From Yponomeuta sedellus (taxonomy: Eukaryota; Arthropoda; Insecta; Lepidoptera; Yponomeutidae), in the NCBI GenBank assembly GCA_934045075.1, contig OW203747.1:11933894-11997893 (forward strand): DNA of 64,000 nucleotides, written 5' to 3'. Under the pieces are notes generated by a model. The model ran no database searches, was not told the origin of the DNA, and saw only the letters and a list, made by a program, of their open reading frames with translations. Below are positions 11,917 through 26,900 of the stretch, in pieces (position 1 is the stretch's first letter; each line of letters starts with the position of its first letter). Position numbers and translations under genes: made by a program.

Positions 11917-14900
11917 GTGAGGCTTTGACCCTGGTCCATGTGTTGAGACCTGCATGAATCGGAACTGCTTAACATAACATTTACATACAAACACATACAT
12001 TGCTGTGTGGTGTCGGCCTGGAGAATAGCACCAACCCAAATTCTTCCTGCGGGTTTCGTAAAAGGCGACTAACGGACACAAACCGGGGGGTGGGCAGCAG
12101 CGCCCCCTGCAGTACAATTCCACCGAACTGCGATCCCCAGCCCGCATGCCCAGCGTGGGGATTATGGGCATTACCCCCCCCCCCCCCCAATGATGGCACA
12201 ACCATGCGCTATGGCGCTCATTAGGGGAGGGCTATGTCCAGTAGTGGACTAATGCCTGAAGAAGAAAAAGAAATAAAAATTTGTAATCTATTAATTTCTT
12301 AACTTTCCCAGGTGACGATGAGGAAGAAGACGTGAATGCAACCATTCTGAGCCAGGGAGAGGAGTTCAAGGTCGGGATCGGGAAGGCGGTGCGGCTGCCG
12401 TGCACCATCGACCCTTCACCCAAGGTCAAAGGTAAGGACTCACTGAAAATAATGATATCTATGTTATAAAATGCCAGAGGTCGCGGGTTCGAATCCCGGC
12501 ATGGGTGGAATTTTCAGCCTCTAAATAGATTTTTATAAAATGATGCTATCTATTGAAAACGACAGAATTAAATGGACTGTATGAATGCTAATGAAAACGT
12601 AGAAATCCTCGTAATATTATGATTTAATTAAATAGAAAACATGGGCAGAACCGCTAACAATGTAACAATTAAAAAAATTTCAAAACACATACACTGAGAA
12701 AATTCATTATTTTTTAAAAACGATATAAAAAACCCAACAGCGAGGAATTCGCCACATCTATATTATACCTAGTGCTTTCGTAAGCCCTAGTTCAAAAATT
12801 AAATAAATGTTTAAAAAACAGTTTTGTAATTCAAAGTTGTAGTGTAAAGTTGTGGGAAGGACCTCTGTTGATGTTTGTATAATGTTTATCTCACCCCTAA
12901 ATGTGAGGCTTAGGGTATACACTACAATACATAAATTGTACTAAGATTGTTACGTGTTTTACATAATTAAAACTGTTTTTATACGGATACGTGTTTTACA
13001 TGTCCAAATCAAAATAAAATTAAATATCAACCATTTTTTGTATGTCCCCACTGCTGGGGCACTGGTCTCTTCCTGCATCGCAGGAAGGTTAGGCCACCCT
13101 CCTACCACGGGGGCCAAGTCCGGGTTGGTGGAGGATTGTAAGACAATGGCAGGTCTTACTGTCAGAAGTTATCAAGCCCCCATAAGGACATGGCTTAACG
13201 GCTGTCATTACATGACAGCCGGCACCAACGGATTAACGTGCCTTGCGAAGCACGGAAGCGCTCTGAAAAATGCCACTAGCGGTAGTTACGTGAAGTTCAA
13301 CTGATCGCGTCTATTGTTGCTTCACTCAAGTGATGGATTCTAAACCCTCGGTTCGATTAGGCCTCAAGCGGTATTCGCAGGACGGTCACCTAACCAACAC
13401 CTGACCGCGCCTGCTGTTGTTTAACTCAAGTGATTTGAAGGAAAATTGCCTAAAACTATTCATATTTAGAGAAGTTATACAATACGCGGCGGCACTCGAC
13501 GTAACGCCAACATCCGCCATGTCGGATCCGTGGCAGCGGAAGCCGCGACGTGCGCTCGCGCACATTTGGCGCCACCGGAAGTAGCTCGTGAATACTAAAA
13601 TTTCATTTTATTACGCGATGATTTATAGTTTTATTCCTTAGTGATTTATGGGCTTCGTAGTTTTTGACATTAAATCCTTTTTGGCCCATGTAGGCATAAA
13701 ACTGTATTCAAAAGAAAGAGATAGCGCATATTGTGTCAGATAATTTAGCGTATAAGCCGTTGGTGCGGGCTGTCACCTAATGGCAGTCGTTAAGCCATGT
13801 CAGAGGCCTTATGGGCATCTTGAGAACTCCTGACAGTAAGGCTCGCCACTGTCTTACAATCCTCCAACAACCCTGACTTGGCCCCCGTGGTGGAGTATGG
13901 GCCTAACCTTCCTGCGATGCAAGAATAGCATCAACCCTTGTATGTCCCCAGCAGTGGGGACATACAAGGGTTGATATCGACGTACGTACGTAGGTACTAT
14001 AATCACATAGAAAACGCTGCGTAAAAAAAATGTGTTTTTTTTCATTGGTGCACCAGTGTCACTGGATGAAGTTCCTTGTCCGATTTTGACAACGGACTCC
14101 ATGCAGTCCTGCTACCCACGTTTTTGTTTTTTTTTATTTATATATATATTTGTTTTATTTTACAGAGAGCGTGGCTTTCAAATGGAGCAGAGACGGGCAA
14201 GACTACTTCTTCGGTTCAATGCGCGTGGGCGCTCCTGAGCGGTTACACATGTGAGTCACTCTTTTGTTGGCTGGAAGGAAATGAGGATCACTTGCGGTAT
14301 ATACTATAGACGCAGTTTAGTAGAGACTTAAAAAACAATGGTATTTTTTGTGAAAAAAATATCGAAATCGGATAAGAAATTATGAAGTTACAGTGACTTT
14401 AGTGCACAGGTACCAAAACCGGGCACTAATTTGCGCCAAAGGCTTGACATGTCACACCGATGACCCGCGCGTTTAGTTGAGGCGAATAGATTTTGTGTAT
14501 CTAATAAATAATATAAAATAAAAATGTAACAGCCCTTAAGTGACAGCCTTAAAGGTTTTCTTACCCCCCTTAAGGCCCTTATTTTGCACTACCCATCCAG
14601 CTATTATTTACAAATAAAAAGTTGACTGGAAGAAAATGTTATTTATCATTAAGTGCACCTTTGTAAAAATTACGACACGTTTTATGCATTAAAGAATTTT
14701 ATCTACTCTGATACTATAGTACAAAGATAATAAAACTGAAAACAAAAGTCTTATGGCAAACATCACGCATAGGCCAAAAATAAAAATTAAAAGTTTTATT
14801 ACGATACAGGTCGTAGATGGACCCTCTGTATGATAATATAACTTTTTAATCATAAAGATACACCTATACAACCTCCAGCTGGACCAAGAAGGTTGAACCT

Positions 14901-17900
14901 CTACTTTAAAAAAAGGTTTCAATGAACGAGTCCGCGGCGACGCAGCACGCATGAGGAATCGATGTTTGCGCCTTGGCGCCAACATTTTAAATTTAAAAAA
15001 TATTTTTAATGTTTAAACAAAGTTTGTTTCTGTTTAATATTACTTTATGTACTCCATTATAGTATGAGAGTAGACAAAGTAATGTATGACACTGTCCATT
15101 ATAGTATAAGAGTAGACAAAGTAATGTAATACCACTCGTGTGATACTATAAAAGAACTCGGTTACGGCTCGTTTTTTAAAACACACTCGTGCTATAAGAA
15201 CCCTTATTAGTTATTATGCAACAGTATCATGAACTACAATAAAATAATACAATAATAGGGCGAGCAAGAGGGTACTGTGTAGGGAGTATTCAAATATTTT
15301 TTTAGTATTTATGTGTACCTAGCATATAAGAAAACATTAATTTGTAAAACCAAGAGCCAACAAACTGTTATGCAGTTTAGCAGTAAACAACTTCTGTATT
15401 TCTTTGTATTTTTGTTTGAATAAACGTCTTCAATCAATCAGTCAGTCAGTCAGTCAGTCAGTCAGTCAGTCAGTCAGTCAGTCAGTCAGTCAGTCAGTCA
15501 GTCAGTCAGTCAGTCAGTCAGTCAGTCAGTCAGTCAGTCAGTCAGTCAGTCAGTCAGTCAGTCAGTCAGTCAGTCAGTCAGTCAGTCAGTCAGTCAGTCA
15601 GTCAGTCAGTCAGTCAGTCAGTCAGTCAGTCAGTCAGTCAGTCAGTCAGTCAGTCAGTCAGTCAGTCAGTCAGTCAGTCAGTCAGTCAGTCAGTCAGTCA
15701 GTCAGTCAGTCAGTCAGTCAGTCAGTCAGTCAGTCAGTCAGTCAGTCAGTCAGTCAGTCAGTCAGTCAGTCAGTCAGTCAGTCAGTCAGTCAGTCAGTCA
15801 GTCAGTCAGTCAGTCAGTCAGTCAGTCAGTCAGTCAGTCAGTCAGTCAGTCAGTCAGTCAGTCAGTCAGTCAGTCAGTCAGTCAGTCAGTCAGTCAGTCA
15901 GTCAGTCAGTCAGTCAGTCAGTCAGTCAGTCAGTCAGTCAGTCAGTCAGTCAGTCAGTCAGTCAGTCAGTCAGTCAGTCAGTCAGTCAGTCAGTCAGTCA
16001 GTCAGTCAGTCAGTCAGTCAGTCAGTCAGTCAGTCAGTCAGTCAGTCAGTCAGTCAGTCAGTCAGTCAGTCAGTCAGTCAGTCAGTCAGTCAGTCAGTCA
16101 GTCAGTCAGTCAGTCAGTCAGTCAGTCAGTCAGTCAGTCAGTCAGTCAGTCAGTCAGTCAGTCAGTCAGTCAGTCAGTCAGTCAGTCAGTCAGTCAGTCA
16201 GTCAGTCAGTCAGTCAGTCAGTCAGTCAGTCAGTCAGTCAGTCAGTCAGTCAGTCAGTCAGTCAGTCAGTCAGTCAGTCAGTCAGTCAGTCAGTCAGTCA
16301 GTCAGTCAGTCAGTCAGTCAGTCAGTCAGTCAGTCAGTCAGTCAGTCAGTCAGTCAGTCAGTCAGTCAGTCAGTCAGTCAGTCAGTCAGTCAGTCAGTCA
16401 GTCAGTCAGTCAGTCAGTCAGTCAGTCAGTCAGTCAGTCAGTCAGTCAGTCAGTCAGTCAGTCAGTCAGTCAGTCAGTCAGTCAGTCAGTCAGTCAGTCA
16501 GTCAGTCAGTCAGTCAGTCAGTCAGTCAGTCAGTCAGTCAGTCAGTCAGTCAGTCAGTCAGTCAGTCAGTCAGTCAGTCAGTCAGTCAGTCAGTCAGTCA
16601 GTCAGTCAGTCAGTCAGTCAGTCAGTCAGTCAGTCAGTCAGTCAGTCAGTCAGTCAGTCAGTCAGTCAGTCAGTCAGTCAGTCAGTCAGTCAGTCAGTCA
16701 GTCAGTCAGTCAGTCAGTCAGTCAGTCAGTCAGTCAGTCAGTCAGTCAGTCAGTCAGTCAGTCAGTCAGTCAGTCAGTCAGTCAGTCAGTCAGTCAGTCA
16801 GTCAGTCAGTCAGTCAGTCAGTCAGTCAGTCAGTCAGTCAGTCAGTCAGTCAGTCAGTCAGTCAGTCAGTCAGTCAGTCAGTCAGTCAGTCAGTCAGTCA
16901 GTCAGTCAGTCAGTCAGTCAGTCAGTCAGTCAGTCAGTCAGTCAGTCAGTCAGTCAGTCAGTCAGTCAGTCTGACGGACGTCCGTCCGTCCGTCCGTCCG
17001 TCCGTCCGTCCATTCATCCATCCAAATAATAATAATAAAGCTTGTACTCGTACAGTACTACACATCTTATAAGTCCCTTCGGGAATCTACGTTCGCGCAG
17101 ACTAGGAAGAAGTGTAACGAATGTACCCGAAGCTATAAGTACATTCAACATGATCTTTAACCGATACGGTTAAAGTGCAGAATTGCCGCAGTAGCGCTAC
17201 CTATTTCGCTCACGCTAATATTGCCAAACTAAAAGTCACCTGCATCGATGACGTTGAATCAACCAATAGCAACAAAGGCGCGCGGCCTGCAATAAAATGA
17301 AACTATCTGATTGGTCGATCAACTTGCCGCACATCCAAAATTTGGTCATCTGCGCAGGTACATCCGGGAGACTCATTTCTTGTGTAGCACTGTAACACGC
17401 TGTCCGTTTTTTCTGTTTTATGGTGGGACATAAACTTTACTTTATTTACTTTGCATCCCCAGTGACAACGACACGACCACGGACCTGGTCATCACAGACC
17501 TGCAGCCGTCTGACTCCGGGAGCTATCGCTGTGACATCGTGAAGGAGGCTTCCAAGACCGGAGAGGCTCAGAAGCCGGTGTTCGTGGAGCATACGGTCCG
17601 GGTCGAGGCACCGCCCAAGATTTATGGTAAGTGAATGAATGAATAATTAAATGAATGAAGGAGTGAATGATTGGGGGAGCGAGTAAGTGAGTGAGTGACT
17701 TGAGAATGAATGAATGAATGTGCGAATGAGTAACATTTACATACAGGCACATACATTGGTTCTGGCCCCACACTAGGATACCCTGTGTCGTGGGAACCAG
17801 AAACAACGACATCACAAACATGGGAAAAGCTAAAACCTGGGTTTTTTTTTTGTTCCCAGCCGGGGTCCAAACCCGTGACCTCTCACATGGTAGGCAGATA

Positions 17901-20900
17901 CGCTACCGCTGAGTCACAGATGTCGTGAATGAATGAATGATTGTGTAATTTATGTAGGTATCTGCATATTTCTGATGAATCAATGAATAATTAATTTATG
18001 ACTTTTCGACTGGTTATATAATGAAAAGTGCATATTAGTAGTAGAAAAAAAACCACGGTTACTTATCTTTCAACGCGTCCTCTCTTATTCGTGGAGCATA
18101 CGGTCCGGGTTGAGGCTCCGCCCAAGATTAATGATGAATTAATTAATTTAGTGAATTCATTAATTCATGTAGTAAAGAATGAATTCATTATTTCATTTAT
18201 TCATACATTAATTCATTCATCCATTCATAACATGACATGACATGAAATGACATAACATCATGTCATGTAGGTATGTACATAACATAACAGGCACATACAT
18301 TGCTTCTGGGCCCACACTAGGACACCCTGTGTCGTGGGAACCAGAAACAACGACATCACAAACATGTAAACATCCAAGACCTTGGACCCAAGACCCATTC
18401 TTGAATTCTTTCATTCATTCATTCATTCATTCATTTATTAATTAAGAACTTTTCGACTCATTATATAATAAAAAGTACCTATTAGTCGAAGAAAAGAAAA
18501 TTTACCACGTTTATTTATCCTTTAACGCGTCCTCCATATTCATATAAAACATTTTTACAAGTAATCGTTATCAACCCTTGTATGTCCCCACTGCTGGGGC
18601 ATGCGTCTCTTCCTGCATCGCAGGAAGGTTAGGCCATACTCCACCACGGGGGCCAAGTCCGGGTTGGTGGAGGATTGTAAGACAGTGGCGGGCCTTACTG
18701 TCAGAAGTTATTAAGCCGCCCATAAGTCCACTGACATGGCTTAGCAGCTGCCATAATATGACAGCCGGCACCAACGGCTTAACGTGCCTTGCGAACCACG
18801 GAAGCGCTCGGAAAAATGCCACTAGCGGTAGTCACGGGTCGCTCACCCATCCTGTACCTGACCGAGCCTGTTGTTGCTTAACCAAGTGATTGACTCCAAT
18901 CACTCGGTTCGCCTAGGCCACGAGCGCTTACGAGTAATACATTCACTCTATTTATATTTTTACGTCTGTAATCCTAATCCGCAGAGATCAACGCGACGAA
19001 CCGTGGCCAAGTTGTGGAGGGAACTGAGGTGCAGATCACCTGCGCAGTGTCAGGCTCCCCGCCGCCCAAGATCATCTGGTCCAAGGAAGAAGCTACTGGG
19101 GAGGTTAGTAGACCTATATGATTAAGGAAGGCATAAATCATTCCTTTGTTTGCCCCCACTGCTTAGACACGGGTCTCTTCCTGCCTCGTAGGATTATAAG
19201 ACAGTGGCGGGCCTTACTCGATATCAACCCTTGTATGTCCCCACTGTTGGGGCACAGGTCTCTTCCTTCATCGCATGAAGGTTAGGCCATACTCCACCAC
19301 GGGGGCCAAGTCCGGGTTGGTGGAGGATTGTAAGACAATGGCAGGTCTTACTGTCAGAAGTTATCAAGCCCCCATAAGGACATGGCTTAACGGCTGTCAT
19401 TACATGACAGCCGGCACCAACGGATTAACGTGCCTTGCGAAGCACGGAAGCGCTCTGAAAAATGCCACTAGCGATAGTTACGTGAAGTTCACCTGATCGC
19501 GTCTATTGTTGCTTCACTCAAGTGATGGATTCTAAACACTCGGTTCGATTAGGCCTCAAGCGCTTCACCAGTCAAACCTGTCTATAAGATTTATTTATTT
19601 ATACAAGTTTACATGTATCATTACAGGCTGATTGATACCTAATGCGATAGATAAAACAACAATTTCAATAGGTGTATGTCAATTAAAACTTAACATGTGA
19701 TCTTTTATTATAATACTATTTTACCGACATGACAGAAGTACTCCACCGCCCCGTGCATTTCTAAGCGAGATGGTAATGCTATGTTTCTGTAGGGTAGAAA
19801 TAAACACCAGAAAAAAGAACGTAGTAAGATATGTAAGTAGAGGATAACTATAGAGTAGTCTGTGTTAAAAGCAAACAAATTAATATTGGAACGTGGCCAA
19901 TACAGTGCTGCCATCTGCAAGTTTTTTCTCACGTCTCTGCTGCGCTACGTTGCGTGAATCTAATTTGAAGAACAGTAATTTGGTTTTTTTAATTATTTGT
20001 GCTGTTGTGTGACCTAAATAAAGCCGCCGTTCAAGTTTAATAGTTCCAGCTTATTATTCTATTACAAGAAACCTCCGCCAGCTTCTAAAATCAATATAAA
20101 GTCCACTAAAATACCAGTTGTGTCTCGCACACACAGCCTGCAGAACAAAAGTCACGCGCAAATCGCACAAGAATAGGCGCTTCATACGTCAATCAATAGC
20201 GATGAACAGACGGACAGACGGTTATCGATAAAATGGTGTCAATGCGTGTGGTGTGGCGCTTATCGGCTGCATTACTGACCTGTCTTTTATCAGGCAGACA
20301 GCGAAACATACTTTAGGGTTCCGTGAATTATTATCACGTGCTAGCTAACCCAGCGAACTTCATACCGCCTAAAGCCGCGTTTTCAGTAAACTAAACCATC
20401 TGGCTATTTTGGTGTTGTCACGAAAAACCGTCCCATCAGAAGTATTAGTTTATTCGGATCGGGCACTCGGTCCGGGAGTACTACGAGTAAAAACCATCCT
20501 CGTACTTCAAGGAATATTCTAAAAAAGGGATTAGCTAAATCGGTTCAGCTGCTCTCGAGATTTACGCTTACCAACACATTCAGCGATTAATTTTTATATT
20601 ATAGTAAAGTTAGATTAGCTGTGCCCCGCGATGTTACCCGCGCTTTATCGATTTCCCCATGGGAACAAGATATTTTGCGCAGTAAAAAGTAACGTATGTG
20701 TTAATTCAGGGTGGAAGCTAACTCCATACCAAATTTTATTAAAATCGCTGCTGCCGTTTAGACGTGAAGAAGTAACAAACATACACACTCACAAACTTTC
20801 GCCTTTATAATATTATAGCCCTGAAGCGAAAACTCGTCGACATGTGCATCCTGCCTATCCTAACTTACGGTGCACCAACCTGGTCTTTGACCGAATATCA

Positions 20901-23900
20901 GAAGTCGAGACTTAAGATTTGCCAGCGGGTAATGGAGCGCAGTATTCTAGGTGTAAAAAGAATTGACAGGATTCGTAATACAATGCTGCGCTCCAGAACC
21001 AAAATTGTCGATGTTGGAGCTGCAACCGCTGAGCTGAAGTGGAACTGGGCGGGTCATCTAAGCCGTATGGGCCCAGAGAGGTGGGCAAAAATCGTCACTG
21101 ACTGGGTTCCGCGCGACGGATATCGCAAACGTGGCCGACCCAAGCGGAGATGGCGGGACGACCTTACAACCTTTCTGCCGGACTGGCAGGAAGTGGCCAT
21201 GAACAGGGAGGAATGGAAGACAAAAGGGGAGGCCTTTGCCCAGCAGTGGGACACAATCGAGGCTACATAAAAAAAATATATATACTATAGCGTGATTAGT
21301 GATCAAACTAAATCTAAATCTGTGATACCAAATTATCAATTATTTTAATTAATTTTTGTTGACAAGTCTAAAAATAGTAATAATAAAACATACTCGATTT
21401 AGTTTTCCCATTTAAAATGCAATGAGTTGCATAAATATTAAACTTTAAATTCAATGCACATTGTACTTACTCATAATTTACACTGTAATTCTTTGCAATG
21501 AATTAATTAAGTTGAATTATTATGTTTGGTAAATAGTTAGTAAGTAGTAGTACTTAGCACGGCTTAAAATACAAAATAACCTGCATCCAATGGTTTTTAC
21601 AGCAAAAATACTACCTATTCATATTTTTTATTCTTTTATTTTATTTTATATTTTTATTTTATTCATATCATATACTACCTACTTAAAAAATCCAACTTTG
21701 TTTAGGGTAACAGGTTGGGTTGGATTTTTTACAAATTTCCGCATTTTACCGTAGTAAAACTACGGAACCATTCTGCGTCTGACTGTGTAACACGCTTCAC
21801 TTGACCTCAGCGAACACTCATTATTGTGCATTTCGTAACTGCAATAAGACAACGATTGTTATTTCTTTATTTCTGGGGCCTTTCCTGGAACAATACGATA
21901 ACGCTCTATTTGTTATTTTAACTTATTTACATTGTCATCATTTTTTCGGAATCTGTCGCGTTTTTATCGTTTTCTTGGTACGGTCAGATCAAGCTGCTAG
22001 TTCAAATTTGTCTGTGGTATCAGAAAGGTTTTCTGATATTGTATAGAATCAGGCGTTACTTTGCGGAAACCCATAGTAGCATTAAAAAGTGAAAATTACT
22101 TTGCTAAATTCCGCCAAAAATCCCACAAGCACCATGCGGTTAGTTAATGCACCGCCCCTCCCTCCCACTTTTTCAATCAGAAGCAAGACACGAACACACC
22201 ACCACCGAAGGGATGTTAGATGCCAACTTTTGAATTATGGCACCAGACGCTGAAAATTATGGTATTTTTGAAAAAAATAAGGTACGGGTATGAAAACTCT
22301 TACAGATCTAATAAATTAGGCAGGTCCTATTAATTAAAGTATTGAAATTTCTTCGAATTTTCATAAATTGTTCAAACAAACACTCTACTCGCTTTTTTCT
22401 TTTTAGTCTGTGCTATTCGCTACTTCTGACTAAGTTCAACTTTTTGAAGATTCACCTGTGAAGTTCACTTACAATCTACAGACTACAAAAACTATCACAG
22501 ATATGAACGTTCCTAACAACTTACTGAACGAAATGAATGAATGATTTTTTAGTGTTGCTAGATATCGTCTCTCGTCAACAGCAAAAGCGAAAGATGAAAA
22601 TATGTGATGCAAAAGTGCTTGTGATCAAAAAAAGGCAAAATTATGGTACTTTCGCGTACCATAGTGGACGTATCATGGTACATGGTACGAACAACTGAAT
22701 TATGGTACATGTACCATAATTATGACACGACAGTAATACTTGTGTGAGAATACACGCGACGCGTTTCGCCTCTAACACGAGGCATCCCCAGGCTCGGATA
22801 ACTAGAGGTCGAGGGTTCGAATCCCAGCATGGGTGGAATTTTTAGCCTGTAAATAGGTTTTTGAAAACGAGAAAAAGAGTAAATGTTTTCTTGCAATCTT
22901 TTTACGTTGCTTTACATTCACTCTTTCATTCGGCACTCATTAAGGGAGGGCTATGTCCAGCAGTAGACTGATATAGCCTTAAGAAGAAATAGGTTTTTAA
23001 AATTGTGGATTATCATTACGATTAATACTTTTATCGCACTCAAAAACATGCACAATATGGCGGACTTAATGTCCTAAGCATTTCCTACTAGTCAACCGCA
23101 GGAAGTGAAAGAAAAAAATTGGTAGGCGTGCAAAAAAACCATGAGAAAAAGTTAATGCTGAATGTTTTCTTGACATATCTTTACGTTGCTGTGCGTTCGA
23201 ATTTTTGATTACTGCTTTCCCTTTTCCAGAGTCACGCGCTGTCTGAGAAGGATGGGACGTTTTTGTTCAACAGCCTCACAATCAGATCGGTCCAGCGGGA
23301 ACACGCCGGGAAGTACATCTGCCTCGCCGATAATAGAGTGGGCAATCCAGCCGTGGCTTCCATCAAGCTCCAGGTCCTTGGTAAGCAGATAATAGTCAGA
23401 TAATATCCGGTAAAGAAATATGATGATAATTATGATATCAACCTTTTGCATGTCCCCAGTTAATGGCTGGAGTTATTTTAACGTAAAGAATTTACGTTCT
23501 GTTTGCTGAATGACAATGTATAATGTAAGCCGCTGCCTTCGGGCCGTATTGTAATGGAGAAAAAGGCAGCGGGAAAAAAAACTCTACTCTGACCACTTAT
23601 ACGCACCTATGATACGCACCCTCAGAACGAAAGAGGCCTAAGTCAAAAAATAGTTTAAATACTCAAAAAATTCTCAAAAAATTGAGTACCCAACAATCAT
23701 AGAGAGACATAAAAAGGTATGCTCTATCCGATGAATAGTAAAACAAAGGCACTTATTGTAAAAAAAGAGCATAGCGAATCTTCCGTCCACGGCATACCTT
23801 TTTATGACTCTATGATTGTAACTCAATTTCACTATTTTTTTACATAGGCCTCTTTCGTTCTGAGGGTGCGAATGATGCTTTAGGGGCACGGGTCTCTTCC

Positions 23901-26900
23901 TGCATCGCAGGAAGGTTACACGATATTCTACAAAGAAATATAATAATATACTATCAAAATCCACAAAATCATAAACAGAGATTACATAATTCTATTATTT
24001 TTAATGCACAAAGCCGTGCTAAGGATAATTTAAAAACCTATTTAGAGGCTTCCACCCATGCCGGGATTCGAACCCGCGACCTCTGGCTATCCATGCCAGA
24101 GATTACATAATTATTATAAAATTACTAATTATCAATATTGTTGACTTTATATAAAATTATTTGTGTGCCTATTTTGGAACGTAACTTCAGGATTTCTTTT
24201 GTAATTTTTGCCGAGGGAACTACCCTCTTTTTGAAATCATTAACTGTTAGTTTACTAAAACTAACAGTTAATGATTTCAAAAAGACGCCTGTCACCTCAG
24301 TCTTCCGAGACCACGGTACTTGAAATAGTGCCGACACGTCGGAAAAATGTAAAATTAAACGAGTAAAATCCTTTTAAATACAGTTTTTATTATGTCTAGT
24401 GCTAGTGTTAACCTTAGAAAATACTATTATAAAACTAAAAGTTTCTTTGCTCCTACCTTACATTATTAGTCTTTTATGCCAACCCTTCCGGTCTTTTGTC
24501 AATATAAGATGAAGATGTCGCTGATGATGACCTTGTCTCCAGGAAAACCCCGAGTGCACGTACATAAGTCTATCATCAACTCATCGCCGAACGTCGCTGT
24601 AGTCCTGCAGTGTGCCGCGCACGAAGAGCCACCGTGAGTTATTTACACCCAGTAATTAATTAAAAGAGTACAATTTAAACCATGAAGTCCGTAGTTTGCG
24701 GACTAAATAATTATTTCGATATTAACATTTACAGCGACCGATCGTTATAAAGATCAGAATAATGTATAGAAATCAACCTTGATTTAAAAATGTTAACAAA
24801 CGGAAAATGTTCACTTTTTTTTTTATTTATTTATTTAAGGCACGTGTTTGTGATGTTGTTGTATCTGGGTCCCACGACACAGGGTATCCTAGTGTGGGGC
24901 CAGAAGCAATGTACGTGCCTGTATGTAAATGTTAAATGTTTTGTAAATGTTAACATAAGTGTAGATAGTTAAATTAAACAAATCAAAATCACAAAAACCT
25001 GGGAGGTTTATGCGTGATTTTCGGAGTGCACTCTATACAATACACAACAGTTCATATTATATAATATGGTAATAAACATTGTAATCAATATTGCTGACTT
25101 TATATAAAATAATTGGTTTGCCTATTTTGGAACGTAACTTGATAATTACGTTTTGTAATTTTTGCGGAGGGTAGGTAGTAAACTAACAGTTGATGCTTTC
25201 AAAAATGTCGCCTGTCACCTCAGTCATCCGAGACCACGGCACCTGAAACGTGCCGAAACGTCGGAAAATTGTAAAAATGTAATAAACGAGTAAAATCCGT
25301 ACAAAAACAGCTAGCTTAGCGCCCCTAAACGCCTTAATGTCTTTGTAAAGATCAACTCATACCATACTCGTAGCGTGAACCAGAAGTTCCAACAAAAATA
25401 AGTGCAAAACACACAGGAAAGTGAGGAAAACTGTGATGATAGAGAGAGAGTGAGACTTGAGGAATGCTCAAGTTCTGTAATTCGAAGGATTGCTGATGGA
25501 CGGATTGTACCTTAATAGATGACGTTTACTCTTCCAGCACGCAGATCACCTGGTTCAAAGACCACATCCCGATCCAGCAGAACTCGACGCGGAAGACGCT
25601 GGTAACCCTTGGAGAGCATTCCAATCTCACTGTGGTACCGGAGAGTGACGCCGACTTCGGAGTCTTCACTTGCCAGGTAAGTCACTTGCTCATTGTTGGG
25701 TTAAGAAAGCTATTTTTTTAATTTGAAGACTAAGTTTTAGAACGTTTCTTTCCTTAGGTAGTACTGCTTTCTCTCTAATCTCTAATTTCTCATTGTTTGA
25801 ATAAACATTAACATACCATTACCGATGGCACTACTAAAGTTATGTCTTCCATAATGAAATTAAATTGGCATCTAAATAACCTAACTCAAGTAAAAAATAT
25901 TAATTTCTCCAACAAGTAACCAACCTATATTTTAGTCGCCTAGTCGACGCTTCAGGAGACCCGAGGGCTGTTGCTTACTTTGGCCAAAGAATAAGCCTAG
26001 CCATACAGCGAGGCAATGCCGCCAGCCTTCTTGGTACTCTGCCGCCCGACAGCGATCTGGCTCAAATATTTTATTTAAATTAGAATGTTTTAGGTTCAGT
26101 TCCATTTTTTTCATTAATTATTATTCACCTATATTCCGATTTTGTTACTAGATTTTTATAATTATCAATTTCTCCTGTAACTATGTTCCTACCCACAGAA
26201 AGTTCACACGTATGAACTCTCTTGTGATTTTTTATTCAATTGGTCGCCCTAAAAATAAATGGGTCAAATTTTATATGATAAAGATTAGATAGCCTCCTGG
26301 TGCCAGGGGAAATAATATTTCCCATGAAACTACAGTGAAACCACAGTGTAACTGGAAATACAATTTTACCCCTGGCACTACGAGTAGTGTCGTGGAAAAA
26401 TTTAATATCCCATCAAACTATTGGTAGTGCCAAGCAGTAGTACCAAAGAAAACAAACGTTTTAGAACTAAAACTTTCGTGAGCGCTACACGTACTTGATT
26501 GATAACCGGTCAGGAGTTATAGTCGGAGACGAGTAACCGACGACGCGAGCTCCGTCTCACCTCACCATGATTACCTAAGCTCTGCGAATCATAGTGAAAC
26601 GTGGGAGCCCATTCTCACTTCATTAGGAAATAATTCATGTACAAGTCATAAGGCTTGACTCAAATTCTATATAAAAAGTCGAGCGAAAAAATCTGTTTTC
26701 TGAACGCCATGCTAGATTGAATTCAAATGAGAAAATAAATTTCTAATGGCTCTGTCGAGTTATCTTATCTTATCTTTATGCCACAAATGTCTAAGCCTTC
26801 GAATATTTTGCATCTACGCTTTCAATTCGCATGGGCGAGAATCAGCTCTCTGGTCGGACTTTTCCGACAAAATGTCTAGAAAGTTCTTTTTCTTCTTTTC

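Noticed and set aside
12000..12224. Coding frames within intron 1
   Set aside because: They fall in a dispersed LINE end that recurs inverted at 55,980-56,240.
15404..17029. 541-codon open frame of Ser-Gln-Ser-Val repeats
   Set aside because: It follows from the (CAGT)n period, is open in all three frames, has no ATG and lies in an intron.
20842..21270. Host gene of 142 codons
   Set aside because: The sequence is the end of a non-LTR retrotransposon ORF, truncated and inside an intron.
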